Of a stretch of DNA of 64,000 nt, positions 25,721 to 38,270 are shown one piece after another (positions within the stretch are counted from its first letter, which is position 1; the number at the start of each line of letters is the position of its first letter). Source of the DNA: Sinotaia quadrata. Its lineage: Eukaryota; Mollusca; Gastropoda; Architaenioglossa; Viviparidae. Position numbers and translations under genes: made by a program. Location: positions 43,082,759 through 43,146,758 of the forward strand of contig CM054181.1 of NCBI GenBank assembly GCA_028829895.1. Direction: 5' to 3'. The notes beneath the pieces are model-generated. The model did not search any database and was not told where the DNA came from. It saw nothing but the letters and a program-made list of their open reading frames with translations.

Positions 25721-26300
25721 GACCACACAATCATGCACAAATACAGCATTAAAATTACATTTTATATAAGATTTAAATATTATCAGCTAAGAAAGCACTA
25801 GTTATTTCTTGTCTTGTGAAAGCGATGGATTACAAAATATGATAAAATGATAATGACACACCAAACCAAAGAGATCACAGGAATGCTAATAAATAAATAA
25901 ATTGATAATTAAATGACAAATTAAACGAGACAAGCCGTACGCTGCTAATAATCAATAAATGACAAAACAAACCTAACAAATCATAGAAATACTAATAAAT
26001 GCATGAATAAAAATAATAATCGTTTACCCGAGTACTTATCCCCCTTTGCTCTCTGAGAACATTCGAATACTGATTAATAATTCTGCGTCAAAGGGGTGGA
26101 GTTGGGGGGATACACTATTTATCGTCATTAGTTTCTTGAACAATAACAGACAGGATTCCAGATCTGCCGTCAGAACTGAAGAACAGGGAAATCGATCCTG
26201 TTTACAGGAATTTTCATGGCAACACATCCGTGACCCGGCCAGTCCACAGTTACGGAGGGGTCGAGCCAGAACGGTCTGTAATTGTATCGAGTATGGATGG
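25720..26300. other. Spacer with a short GC-richer patch
   Basis: 25730-26030 is A-rich with loose ATAAATAAATAAATTGATAA-type repeats. 26040-26310 is GC-richer and open on both strands (frames of about 90-120 codons). I see no splice signal, start context or domain that would select one strand, so no gene is called. Confidence 0.4.
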
Positions 26301-26620
26301 AACTGCAACAAGAACACAACTGCTCTGTGTGTGCTTATGAGTGAATGTATGTGTGTGCGCGCTTGTGCTTATAAATGTGTTCATGAGCATAAGTGCGAAC
26401 GCGTATGTGTTTTATGAGTGTGTATGTATTTATGAATGTGTGTGCGTGTTTATGATTGTGTGTATGTATGTATTTATATATGAGTGTGCTTATGTGCCCG
26501 TGTGTATTTATGAAAGTTTATGGTGTTGATGAATGTGTTTGTGTGTGTGTTTATGAGTATGTGTGTTTATGAAAGTGTTTTTATATGTGTATGCGCGCGC
26601 GTGAGTGATGGGGACAAGTG
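26300..26620. repeat. TG-rich degenerate simple repeat
   Basis: GTGTGTTTATGAGTGTGTAT-like interspersion of TG and TTTATGA motifs, with unit lengths of roughly 16-30 bp. Its open frames are rich in Cys/Val and are artefacts of TG repetition. Confidence 0.7.
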
Positions 26621-26864
26621 TTTGTGTAGTATGAAGAAAATGAATGATGCAGGCAGACTGTTTTGTGCACGCTTGTGGTTGTTTAGGTCGGTGACAGCTA
26701 CAATGATTGTATGCGTGTTTTGTGAATGTATGATCGTGTTTGCCTGTTGTATATGCTTACTTGCCCACGCGTGTGAGCCATGGGGTCGTTCGTGTATATG
26801 TATGTGATGGCTATATATGATTGCATGCGTGTAGAAATTAACGGTGGCGGTAGATTGCATTTGA

Positions 26865-27090
26865 GTGCATAAGTGTGTTCATGTGTACATAATTTACATG
26901 ACCGTACGTGTATATAAGTGTGTACATGCTTTACATGACCGTACGTGTATATAAGTGTGTTCATGTGTACATGATTTACATGACCGTACGTGTATATAAG
27001 TGTGCTCATGTGTACATAATTTACATGACCGTACGTGTATATAAGTGTGTTCATGTGTACATGCTTTACATGACCGTGCGTGTATAGATG
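26865..27090. repeat. 45-bp minisatellite, about 5 copies
   Basis: Tandem units contain GTGTGTTCATGTGTACAT, TTTACATGACCGTACGTGTA and TATAA; one copy lacks about eight bases. Very high identity. Confidence 0.92.
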
Positions 27091-27609
27091 TATTGCTTAT
27101 TGCTTAGTTGTGTGTGTGTGTGTGAGACTGAGAGTAAGAGACGTGTTATTTATTGCTGACAATAAGTATGAGTATAGAAACCACTTGATACTCGAAATAT
27201 CAGCTACACTATTTCGTGCCTTTCCCTCCCCGCCACTCATAATAAAACAATAAATTTGTTCCCCTGGGAATTACTGACACTATTTCAATGTTCAAACGCT
27301 GCGATATGCTTCCTAACAGTCTTTGTATTCAGCGTTTAACTGTATTAGTGTGTCTGTGTGGAAATGTATCCATTTCCGAGTTTTTCTCCGTTTGAAATTC
27401 GCACTTTTACGCATATAAACCGAAATCAGCAACTGAATAAAGGTACTGAAATTAAGTCATCTGCACCGTTATTTTTTTTTCTATCCCTCTTCCTAAAAAA
27501 GCGATAAAAGACAGTAGTTTATTTTAAAAATCCAAAATAATTGAACAAAATTATTGTAATCACACTTTCAATCCAGATGAAAACAAGTACTAAACCCCCT
27601 CATAATCAT

Positions 27610-28010
27610 GCTGGTAATTTGTGAAGAAATTACTTGTTAATATGTTAGTAGAGATACAGAACGTATTATGTGAAGAAAATCACTCGTTAATATGTTAGTA
27701 GAGATACAGAACGTATTATGGGAAGAACATCACTCGTTAATATGTTAGTAGAGGTATAGAACGCACTGTGTGTCGAAAATCACTTGTTAATATATTTAAT
27801 ATAATATAATATAATATAATATATTAGTAGAGAATAATATGTAAAGAAAATCGCTCGCTAACGTTTAGTAGAGATATAGAACGTAATGTTTGAAAAACAT
27901 CACTCGTTAATATGTTAGTAGAAATATATAACGTAATGTGTGGAGAAAATAACTCGTTATTATGTTGGTAGAGATATAGAAGTGACCAAGAACACACAGG
28001 AAACACTGTA
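27610..28010. repeat. About 50-bp minisatellite with internal AATAT tract
   Basis: Seven or so copies contain AATCACTCGTTAATATGTTA, GTAGAGATACAGAACGTA and TTATGTGAAG. Near 27795-27830 a pure TAATA pentamer run interrupts the series. Confidence 0.88.
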
Positions 28011-28019
28011 TAAATGAGG

Positions 28020-28900
28020 TTTAGATGGAGGAATACCTGAATCAGACATACAACTTAGACAGGTATAACGTAGCTAGACAGACAAGTACAACATCGACAT
28101 GTACAGCTTAGACCATTAGAACATACTCAGACAAGGATAACTTAGTAAGACAAAAACAACATAGACAAGTATAACGTATTCAAACATAGTACAACACAGA
28201 CAGACAAGTATAACATATTCAAACATAGTACAACATAGACAAGTATAACATATTCAAACATAGTACAACATAGACAGGTATAACATATTCAAACATAGTA
28301 CAACATAGACAAGTATAACATATTCAAACATAGTACAACATAGACAGGTATAACATATTCAAACATAGTACAACATAGTCAGACAAACATAACATATTCA
28401 AACATAGTACAACATAGCCAGACAAGTATAACCTAGTCAGAAAAGTACAAAGTAGTCAGACAACTGCAACAACAATTTACAACATAGTTAGACAAGTGCA
28501 ACACAGCCAGATAAGTACAACCTAGAGAAATGCAACATAGACAGACAATTACTACACAGTCAGACAAGTATAACGTATATATATATATAAGTATAACATA
28601 GTCAAACAAGTACAACACAGTCAGATAAGTATAATACAGCCAGACAAGTGCAACATAATTAAACAAAAACATATACAACTTAGTGAAACAAATACAACTT
28701 ATTCAGGCAAGTATAACTTAGTGAAACAAATACAACTTAGTCTGGCAAGTATAACTTAGGCAAGTATAACTTAGTGAAACAAATACAACTTAGTCAGGTA
28801 AGTATAACTTAGAGAAACAATTTTTACAACTTAGTTAGGCAAGTATAATTTAGTGAAACAAATACAACTTAGAAAGTAAAACTTAGTCCAGTATAACTTG
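28020..28900. repeat. Two adjoining minisatellites of about 35 and 38 bp
   Basis: From 28130 to 28430 a 35-bp unit dominates (AAGTATAACATATTCAAACA then TAGTACAACATAGAC). From 28660 to 28890 a different but related unit appears (CTTAGTGAAACAAATACAAC, TTAGTCAGGCAAGTATAA). Both share the ACAAGTATAAC motif, suggesting one array that diversified along its length. Confidence 0.88.
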
Positions 28901-29980
28901 AGACCTAGATGGATGACCAGTCGGACGGCAACTCATTGATACACATACCGTATAATTTAGACAATAATAGAAATACTTTATATTCTAAAGACTACATTTT
29001 CATTTCTTGTCTACATTACACTGGGAATCTGACATTCAATAACATAAATCATAAAAAATCACAAAACATTAAAAACCCAACAAAACAGAAACTAAACCTC
29101 GCAAACATTTCGCGTGAACAACGTTCTAAAAAAATAAAATAAATGAAACATCTTATAAGAATCCGAAAATTTAAAGAAATATGCTTTATATTTTGAGTCA
29201 TTTACATTTTAACGTTAATTTCTAAAGTTCGCTGAATTCGAGGGACGAAAATATTTCCAAGCAGAGTAACTATGAATCAGCCAAGCATTTCGCTGTATCC
29301 TTTCTTTTGGTACACGTATAATTCCTAAATACCTAGATGTACTCCTTTCGCTCCTCTCTCTCCCCATCCATCCATCCATCCATCCATCAGTCCGTCCGTC
29401 CCTCCGTCTACCCATTTCACTCTCTCTCTCTCTAAAACATTAAGTAGAAATAAAAGATTAACAGATACACATTCAGTTTACGAAAATATCACGTACCTGT
29501 CTACATTAATGTTTCCCACAACTGCCCAGCTTATGACATCTCTTAAGTCAGTCTTTTATTTTCGAGTCAGTTCCAGTCGCGTGGAGAGAGTCTTGTTCAA
29601 ACTCCAGAAACGGTAAACCAAATAAAACTGTCACTGACTATCGATCACGGAGATATGTATATTGATCAGCATAGCGAAGATTGCCACAGGCAGTGTTTTT
29701 ATTATAAGTGTGATTCGGTGTTAGTTTTAAGTCAGCCCCAGGATGATCACTGTGTCGACAGGTAGTAACATCAGGGTATGAAAGAGGTGTGTGAAAAAAA
29801 GATTTAAGTGTTTTTCATAGTATTACATTTTAAATAAATCAATAAAATAGCAGAATGCCTCACATCTAATCTGCGTTCATGTTATTCAGTCAGATTAAAC
29901 AATTACCATATGCTTCAAAAAGTCCTGTACTTAAGATTATTTAAATTATAAAATTGACTTAATTTTAAAATACTTGCTGT
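28900..29980. other. Spacer with a simple-repeat tract and a possible splice donor
   Basis: No open frame looks genic. A CATC/CGTC/TC simple repeat lies at 29365-29435. On the - strand GTAGACAG/GTACGTGA at about 29497/29496 is a strong donor consensus, preceded by about 120 bases of mixed composition with stops. It could end a non-coding leader exon, which is speculative. Confidence 0.35.
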
Positions 29981-30930
29981 CAGTACTCTCACCGCCAATG
30001 TACTTACTATAAAACACTTTTATTATTATAGTCATCAATGCACTTAGTACAACATACTGTTGTGCTACAATGTACTTACTCCATATATATACTATTGTTG
30101 TTATAACAACCAATGTACTTATTACACCAATACACTTGCTATTCAGACACCACTCTATTTACTACACCTACACTCTATAGTTATTACTACGTCAATAGAT
30201 TACATCTTCCTTACTGTAATGACCTACACTCTATAGTTACCACGTCAGTACATTACATCTTCCTTACTGTAATGACCTACACTCTATAGTTACTACCTCA
30301 GTACATTACATTTTCCGTACTGTAATGACCTACACTCTATAGTTACTACGTCAGTACATTACATTTTCCGTACTGTAATGACCTACACTCTATAGTTACT
30401 ACGTCAGTACATTACATTTTCCGTACTGTAATGACCTACACTCTATAGTTACTACGTCAGTACATTACATTTTCCGTACTGTAATGACCTACACTCTATA
30501 GTTACTACGTCAGTACATTACATTTTCCGTACTGTACAACAATGCCATTGGGATACATTTCCACCAACATATTTGTTACACCAGTATATACTACAGAATT
30601 CATCACCACATTACATATGTTACACCACTGTACACTATATTTGGCATGTGCACACCAGTAGCAGTAAAGTTATTACTCCAGTAGAAGTAAAGTTATTTCA
30701 CCAATAGAGGTACATATATTACACCAGTATCAGTACAGTTTTTACACCAATATCAAGTACATTTATACATCAGTACAATGTACCAGTATCAGTACAGTTT
30801 TTACAGCAGTATCACTACATTTATCATACTAGTAGCAGTTTAGTTATTATACCAGTAGCAGTAGAGTTATTACACAGTAGCAGTACAGTTCTTATGCCAA
30901 AAGGCTTATACTTGCACACTATCCCAGTTT
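29980..30930. repeat. 53-bp minisatellite flanked by degenerate ~24-bp repeats
   Basis: From about 30190 to 30535 near-identical copies contain TGTAATGACCTACACTCTAT and ACTACGTCAGTACATTACAT at 53-bp spacing. To the left (29985-30140) are loose CAATGTACTTACTAC repeats. To the right (30640-30900) ACCAGTAGCAGTAAAGTTAT-type units recur at about 24 bp. Confidence 0.9.
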
Positions 30931-31019
30931 ACGTTTCTTAAACCAGTACTCGATGCAAATTTCAAGAACTTTACATTAATTTCGCTTGTATACTCTACGT
31001 ACAAAACCTATACTGAAAG

Positions 31020-31215
31020 TTCATCGGGTTTGTGCAGCTGACGTGATGTAGTGCGAGGTTCATTGGGTTTTGTGCAGCTAACGTGATGTTGAGTGAGGTT
31101 CAGTGAATTTGTACAGCTAATGTGATGTTGAACGAGGTTCAGTGAGTTTGTACAGCTAATGTGATGTTGAATGAGGTTATTGAGTTTGTGCAGTTAACCT
31201 GAGGTCAACAATCGG
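31020..31215. repeat. About 39-bp minisatellite, 4-5 copies
   Basis: Copies contain GGTTCAGTGAGTTTGTACAG and CTAATGTGATGTTGAATGA, becoming more diverged to the right. Confidence 0.85.
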
Positions 31216-31860
31216 GCGCGTGCAGCTAACATGATGCAAAATGAACACGTCTATGTCAACACGGACATCACTATGATCTTTAGGAGATCAGACAAACATT
31301 CCAACCGCGTGATCAACATTTACACACAGAAATCAGAGTACCCGGAATAGGCATATGAACATATGAAACGTTAAGTGCACAATTTCCTGCTCACATATAA
31401 TCCTAACTAATATTTCCAGCTCCATTTCAGGGAGTAAAAAAAAAATATTGCAGGATCGAAAGAACTCTTAGAGTATTTGGTCTTCAGACATGAAGTTACA
31501 TACAGATTGTAACATTTGGAAAGAACAGCACAAGCAACTGATCTCCAAAACAAACGAAACTCCTAGAACTGAATATTATATATAAATAATTAATTAAAAA
31601 ATGACAAACAAATTTATGAAGAGGGAGAGTAAAAGTGCAACAGAGATTGCTTTCGTGCTTGCAGACAAGCTCCCCCCAGATAAATCAAACTTTACAAAAG
31701 TAATGAAGTCTCGACCTCAGCAATAAAAATAAAATTATTTAAAGCGGAATGAATCTACGATGTAAGCACTGTTGGTGAATTTCAACCCAATCATTTCAAG
31801 CAACTAGCAAGCAAACTCCTACCTGTCTCTCCAACAAGAAAGAGGAGGAATCGATTCAGA
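31215..31860. other. Spacer; candidate donor on the minus strand at 31823
   Basis: There is no gene-like frame. On the - strand GGAGAGACAG/GTAGGAGT (exon side ending at 31823) is a strong donor consensus. The open frame leading into it comes straight out of the 42-bp array at 31880-32212, and its phase (AG) also suits the exon at 20975. I regard this as coincidence or as a cryptic site. Confidence 0.3.
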
Positions 31861-31879
31861 GAAGAGGGAGCTGATGTCT

Positions 31880-32212
31880 AGGACCAGTAACTGTGACCAG
31901 CAGAGACGTACTATGATGTCTGGAACCACCCACTGTGAACAGCAGAGACGTATTATGATGTACGGTACCACCCACTGTGAACAGCAGAGACGTATTATGA
32001 TGTCTGGAACCACTCACTGTGAACAGCAGAGACGTATTATGATGTACGGTACCACCCACTGTGAACAGCAGAGACGTATTATGATGTCTGGAACCACTCA
32101 CTGTGAACAGCAGAGACGTACTATGATGTCTGGAACCACTCACTGTGAACAGCAGAGACGTACTATGATGTCTGGAACCACTCACTGTGAACAGCAGAGA
32201 CGTACTAACAAA
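31880..32212. repeat. 42-bp minisatellite, 8 copies, open in several frames
   Basis: Near-identical copies contain CACTGTGAACAGCAGAGACG and TACTATGATGTCTGGAACCA; some carry TACGGTACCACC instead. The two variants alternate through the first half of the array. The unit is 14 codons, so both strands are open and produce 14-residue pseudo-protein repeats. Confidence 0.93.
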
Positions 32213-32734
32213 CACCTCGTTATCAACACCGGGCGTGTGATTCTGGTGCGTACAGAGATTAGAACAGCCGTTCTTTGACGTCAATATTTCTTTCACCTGA
32301 CTGCACTCTGACGTATTCGCCTCAGTCGTGGGCTTAAATAGGTGCCAACATATTTTCTTCAACTTTCTTTTTGTTGTTATGCGTGTGATGTGCGTGTGGG
32401 TGTGGGTGTATGGAGTGGGGCTGGAAAGAAAGTGAAATAGGTTATTCTTAATTGTGACGACAATCCTTGCCTGTTATATATATGATCGAGCAAACATAAG
32501 AAAAATATAACAAATTAACCAACTGTAGAGATGTTTGAGTCTAGATTATCTTTGTACTTTTAACGATTTTTATTTACAAGGAATTTAAAATAATCTTTTA
32601 AAATGAAGTTGTCCGCTGGCCGTATATATGGTTTACGACATCAGTCCCTATCGTAAAATGAAATGATGGCATCATCTTATGGCTTTACGTTAACTTGAGT
32701 GAAAAGTCCGTTTCCTGTTGTTGCGAGGATAACT

Positions 32735-32905
32735 CACCAGATTCCTACTTATATTTTATTTCAGTTTTCTATGCTATCTGTCATTTGTTTATATTTTATT
32801 TCAGTTTCTATGCTATCCGTCATTTATTTATATTTTATTTCAGTTTCTATGCTATCCGTCATTTGCTTTTATTTTATTTTTGTTTTCTATGTTATCCGCC
32901 ATTTG
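32735..32905. repeat. 39-bp minisatellite, about 4 copies
   Basis: Copies contain CTATGCTATCCGTCATTT and TATTTTATTTCAGTTT. The unit is 13 codons long, so the overlapping frames here are repeat artefacts. Confidence 0.88.
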
Positions 32906-33137
32906 TGAATAACTTTCCTTTGTACATCTTTATTTCTGTTAAAGAAAAATATCACGACACAGGCAGTAAGAGGTACAAGAAAACAGCAAACTCGACAGTT
33001 TGCTAAACGGCTGAAATAATTTTATACTTCCAGAACAGAAAGACTATAATCTTGATAAAACCTGAATAACTCGTTCAAGCATTGATTTACTGCTAAGCCA
33101 TAAGTACGGTTCTTGTACGAAACCAATAGACTTAATT

Positions 33138-33270
33138 GACGCCAACACCACTTAGCTAATTATTATTATTATCATTCATAACTAATTACAAGTGAAGACA
33201 ATATTAATTTATGCTATTAATGATTCTCCTGCAGACACCACTCGTCTCTCTCACATGGCGGATAAGTGGG
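33138..33270 (+). repeat. Interspersed repeat family A, copy 2
   Basis: Begins GACGCCAACACCACTTAG, then CATAACTAATTACAAGTGAA, AATTTATGCTATTAATGATT and GACACCACTCGTCTCTCTCA, ending near ATGGCGGATAAGTGGG. It is about 140 bp, and similarity to copy 1 may continue weakly to the right. Confidence 0.75.
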
Positions 33271-33438
33271 CGCTTTCCTCTCTTCTATCGCATTCAAGAT
33301 AACATTTACTGGTTAATTAAAATTATTTAAATCAAGAAAAAATGGTGACCTGGCGATCTTGAACACTTCTACATAATTAATCATTTAATCGCTAGGGTTT
33401 GCCGTCACACCAATTTCCCCACAATGCTCTCTGCTCAC

Positions 33439-34012
33439 CTTGTGTAAATTTCGCTTTCATCAATTACTGCCTGAAGCAATCTAGCTCACTGCTGTAACCG
33501 CTGGCAGTGATTAACGGACTTTACTGCTCCGGGGCGCTGCCACACTTAACCTACAGATAATCTCCTCCAATGCCAGGCTACTTGTCAGTGACGTAATATA
33601 CACACTCTGTTTACACGATACTTTTTATTAATGACGCTGGCCGGGAAATTTGAAAAGCAGCTGAATGGGGCTTGACACAGGCACTTGCTCTTTGCAAACA
33701 AAAACTAACCGGTAGATTTCCAAGATGGATTCCACCTTGTTGCTGATTAATTACGGATTATTGCACAATGTTTCAACGACAGGACACCCACCGCGCTTTC
33801 AAATGAGAATAATTCTTTTCGAGGTGGTATTTGTTGATAGTCGAACGAAACACGATAAAATTTTTGTTAAATTAATAATTTGGACACACATTAGTGACGG
33901 GTAGTTCTGCGGGCGGTTAGTAGTTGCAATCTAAAAATTCACGTCTGCAGCAACAAGAACACGGGACCACTGTGACTAACGCCCGCAATGTAAAGACAGT
34001 ACGCATGCGCTG
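33439..34012 (-). promoter_or_regulatory. Candidate internal promoter and leader exon of the minus-strand gene
   Basis: A GC-richer island within AT-rich sequence. At its right end GTACGCATGCGCTG (33999-34012) matches the core of the palindromic NRF1 site. At its left end a consensus donor on the - strand, ACACAAG/GTGAGC (exon side ending at 33439), would close a non-coding first exon. The intervening sequence has no long frame. This arrangement fits an alternative promoter driving the exon at 20975 from its first ATG, but no transcription start can be located from sequence alone. Confidence 0.3.
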
Positions 34013-34419
34013 GCTTTAACGCCCTGAAGTTGGCTCTTTATTTATTTTATTTTTGTGCAACTCAATCAGCGTTCATACTAGTGAAAAGATGTTAGTTAGA
34101 TTAGGTTCAATTTGAGGTCAACTGATAGAATTTCTTGGACATCGAGTTAGAGCAAGACTTTGTGACAATGTTGAACTTGAAGGGAGGCCGTCCCAACAAC
34201 TGTAGTCAAGCATAAAAATTCACCGACTCTTCGCACATGATCTCGATCTCTTTCTCTATAAAACTACAAAGATGGCTACCACCGAAAGGCCTACCACTAG
34301 GCCAGTTTGAATCCAAATCCACACCCTCCAAACTTTAAAACTAAATATTTCATTAATCTGAATAGGTAGCATAAAGGATATTTTAATTCACTCATATACA
34401 CCGTTACATGGACTGTTGT

Positions 34420-34560
34420 ATTACTCTACATAGAAAGCATAAGGGATATTTTCAATAGAAAGCAAAACGGATACTTTTACATAGAAAGCATAAGGGATAC
34501 TTTTACGTAGAAAGCACAAGGGATACTTTTACATAGAAAGCATAAGGGATACTTTAATGC
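34420..34560. repeat. About 26-bp minisatellite, 5 copies
   Basis: Copies of CATAGAAAGCATAAGGGATA followed by CTTTTA; the first is shorter. Confidence 0.88.
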
Positions 34561-34789
34561 AGTCATACTAAACACTGCTCACGTTGTAAGTTTATTTTTT
34601 CTTTTATTGTGAGACTTTGATTTATACACTTTCATTTTTTATGAAGACACGATGTGGTTTGGCCTTTCATAATAGGCCACTCAAGAGAAAACAACTCTTA
34701 GTTAAAATCAGTTATTCTCTGACCCAAATGTATGCCTGAAGCAAAGTGTTGTTGGTATGTAGTGCTGCTATCTTTAACAATTAGTTAAT

Positions 34790-35160
34790 GTGAAAATCTC
34801 AAGATGGTTGTGAGTTGAATAACGTTTGAGGTAGGTCCAGCGAATCTTAAAGTGTAAAGTACTGAGTGAGATAAGTTTGAGGCAGGTCAAGTGGATAAGG
34901 TAAGCGTAAAAGATTGAATTGGATAGCCTGTCAGTTGAAGCAGTGGTTCGTGTCAATGTAAAGTACCGAGTTGGATAATCTGTTAGTCGGGCCAGTGGAT
35001 CTCGCATTTGCAAATGATACTGGTGTTTTGGCACACCAAATCTATACTGGAAAGTCTACTTGGGCACACCAAATCTGCGCTGGAAAGTCTACTTGGGCAC
35101 ATCAAATCTGTGCGGGAAAGCCCAATTGGGCACATGAAATTTGTTTTGGTAAATGAGCAC
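34790..35160. repeat. Two short minisatellites (diverged ~60 bp, then 33 bp)
   Basis: 34790-34990 holds loose repeats of GAGGTAGGTCCAGCGAAT or GGCAGGTCAAGTGGATAA with GTAAAGTACTGAGT. 35030-35150 holds a clear 33-bp unit (GGGCACACCAAATCTGCGCT, GGAAAGTCTACTT) in 3-4 copies. Confidence 0.8.
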
Positions 35161-36120
35161 ACAAAATCTTGGATGGTACATGGGTATACACCATCAATTA
35201 GCAAAAAATTCTTTACAAGACTTCACAACAGTACATTTGACAAAGATTTCACCATGTCGTGCAAAAAATGCACAATCTGACAGACTTTGCAACTCTAGTT
35301 AATCAGCACACATTTCAATCCTTCAATGCTCAGACCCTACCCTTATAGCAAAGAATTAGTGTGGGAAATAATGAAGCAGACGAGTTTCCAGTTCGTCAGG
35401 TCTTTGAATTGATTGCGTTAAGTCAAGTAACTGGCAGAGCGTTTAACTTTACGAGATCTGAAAACTCTGACAATAGAAAAGGTCAAATTGGGGAAGCAAG
35501 ATTTGCATGACTGGTGACTGATTAAAATTATATATATAAAAAAAAAATCTTGCAAATATTTGTATATACAATGTTTACACAATGCTCAGATAAATCTTTA
35601 TTAATGTCCGCGGCTGCTTTGATTTCATCCACAGCCCATCAAACCCCACCCCTGCATACATACATACATACACACATATCCTGTGTAGTAAGGTTGTATG
35701 TTTGTTAGTGTCTGCATTCGTCACTTTTACCTCCTTATTAGCTGTAACCCTTCCTAAGATAATTAATTGAAATTGTGAAAGAACTGAATGAATTGTAAAT
35801 TCATGGATTAATATTTAAATTGAAGCTTCCACATGATACATACACAAACTCGCACACACGTATACACGCACAGATACAAAACATACACGCGTACATAAGC
35901 ATTCATGTTCGCACAACTACTCACGCATCCTCCCACGCACACACACCTATACATGCATACACATGTACATAAACATAACCACGCACGTACACAAACGCAT
36001 ATACTCATGTACCCACAAACGCACACACACATACATGGAGAACACAAAGAAGAGAGACGAGTACATGTAGATGTTTTATCAAACGTTTGCTAGAGCGTGC
36101 AACATAGCGAGCGAAAACGA
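35160..36120. other. Spacer with a CA-rich tract
   Basis: 35830-36040 is a degenerate ACACATACAC/CGCACACA tract whose open frames are artefacts. A tetranucleotide CATA run lies at about 35655-35670. Nothing else is recognisable. Confidence 0.5.
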
Positions 36121-36173
36121 GAGACAGAGAAAATGGCGGCCCTGTGGCTTGCCTGTCAGCGCTAGCTACTTAC

Positions 36174-36330
36174 ACCAGAAAGGACTTCTCTTTCCACGGC
36201 GTCTTCCACTTGTCGTGCATCACAATGCGTCGCTGCTTTACACGCTTACACAGCATTAATGAGCCATTGTCAGCCACACTCGCCCACGTCGTCATGTTAG
36301 TTATTTTTAGTATCGTCGGAAGGGACAGAG
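36174..36330 (-). CDS. Candidate alternative first coding exon of the minus-strand gene
   Basis: On the - strand an acceptor-like GTCAATTTTCAG (AG at 36332-36331) precedes an open stretch with an ATG at 36295. The 40 codons that follow (MTTWASVADNGSL, later KWKTPWKEKSFL) have high G/C at third positions and end at a consensus donor GTAAGT (36173-36168) two bases into a codon, the phase needed by the exon at 20975. It cannot lie in frame downstream of 43488-43592, because that frame meets a stop, so it would be an alternative start. The GC-rich island continues to about 36130 and holds AAAATGGCGGC, a YY1-type motif often found just after promoters. It could also be an unrelated CpG-rich segment. 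Confidence 0.35.
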
Positions 36331-36344
36331 CTGAAAATTGACAA

Positions 36345-38179
36345 CAGGTCTCTGATCTGGACAGGGAATATACCTCTATACATGTTGGTAGTACAAAGTG
36401 GAAATGAACACCTTGGAGATAAAAGCGTATTTATGAAAGTCGAAACGGGTCAGAATTTAAAGTAAGTATCTCTTGATGAATAAAGTAGTTTAAATCTGAA
36501 AACCGGAGGTCTGTGGAAGACAGTGATGTCTTTTGATAATAATACTGTCCGAAGCGATGGATTACTACGGAAGTTATATATTAATATAATCATGTCCGGC
36601 AGAACCTTTTTTCTGAAACGATTTTGACAAATAATTTTGGATCGAGCTGATCACTAGTTTTAAGTTAGTCTATATCGTAAGCGGCAAACTTTGATACAGC
36701 CTCTGGGATTAAAACTTCAGTAATCCAAGTTGAGATAAGGCTTATCGAACAGGAGACAACTTAAGTCCCCTTAATACTTTCACGTGAGAGACCTGGGCCC
36801 CTGTATGGTTATGAAAACTGAAAAAGAGCTACGTGCAATTCTGTACGGCAAAAACAATTCCAAAGAGCGATAATTAATTCCAGTGAGGGTTTAGAAAAAA
36901 AAGATCCACACACGTTGATTTGCACTTGAACCACGTGCAGATTTTATCGAACTTTTTTCAAAACAAGAACGCGCAGACTCCAGCCATTTCCAGAACACAA
37001 AATACGAAACCGCACCATGGAATACAACGATATTATGCATGTGAATTGGCAATGGTAGTCTTCTGAAGACTATTAATAAAAAGAAATAAATACGTATTAC
37101 CCGTATCTTTAACTACCTAAGTGTGTATTTTTGTGTCTTGGTCATTCTTCATTGCTAAAGATTTAGGCTGTTCATAAGCACTTAAAATACACTAGATATG
37201 GAGTAAATTATTTCAAGAACAATGTTTGCTTGTAATTAATTATATTCGGCACCAATTGAAATAAAATCATTAAACACAGTCTTTGCTGAAACAGTTATCT
37301 CTCTTTCCCAGAGTCTCTACTAAAATACTATCATAATCCGTAATAATCCGAAGATATTGAATGCACCAATCATTTCGCTTGGTAATTATTTGTGATTGCG
37401 CTCTCACTATCTCTGTATAGTTGTCAGTGTTTGGCACAAAACGTGGAGTTAACAGTTTGCACACTGCGCACATATGCCATCTTGAGAAAATAAAATTTCA
37501 AGATATGTTCATGTGCTAAGCGACCAATCCTAATCTATCTTCGGTGACTCAGTTTCTATGAGTCAGCATAGAATATTCATTCTCTGAAGAAAAGTTCAAA
37601 TTTCAAACTATCAGCAATCGATTATATTAAATTAACAACCCCCCCAATATTTTTACACAAGTGCTGAAGAAACCACTGTTCAGAATCTTAGACACTAGTT
37701 GAACTTCATTTCTAGCACATTTAAATCACTCTCCCTCAACTACCACTCCGAGTCAGAGTCCCCTAAACAAACAACGTTTCGTGACGGGATAAAAGAGCAA
37801 GTACCGAATTAAAGTGCTGAATAGAGGGTGGAAGTGATTGATAGTGATACCCCGGACTGTGCTGACTAAATATGCTGATGTGTTGGGGGTGAAAAGCTAA
37901 CATTGAGATACGCATACAAAAACAAACATCTAGAGAGTAACAGTCACGTAAATGGTGACTCCCTAAGTCAGGTCTGTTGAAGAGTCAATAAGCAGTGGGT
38001 TAGGCAACAATATTCGCATTTGTAGTTATCAATCGGAAAAAATAAAACATTTTAGTAAATATTTTTTTAAAAAATGGTTGTCAATAAATAGAAATATTTC
38101 TTTTGAGACAATTTATGTTGAAAATAATATAATGACTAGGTCCCATTACAAATGTATTTTCTTTATATTTCATATTATC

Positions 38180-38180
<1 letters not shown>
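36345..38180. other. Mixed-composition spacer, no gene called
   Basis: The open frame at 37270-37473 (-) of 67 codons has plausible composition but no splice context or domain. Stops break all other frames. Confidence 0.4.
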
Positions 38181-38218
<38 letters not shown>

Positions 38219-38270
38219 GTCCGTCCGTCCGTCCGCCTTCCCGCCCATCCATCTATCTATCTATCTATGT
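38178..38270. repeat. Tetranucleotide simple repeats
   Basis: Consecutive TCTG, TCCG and TATC runs: CTGTCTGTCTGTCTGTCTGT, then GTCCGTCCGTCCGTCC, then ATCTATCTATCTATCT. Confidence 0.95.

Noticed and set aside
37270..37473. 67-codon - strand frame, considered as an exon
   Set aside because: No good acceptor or donor is placed to use it, and no recognised domain.
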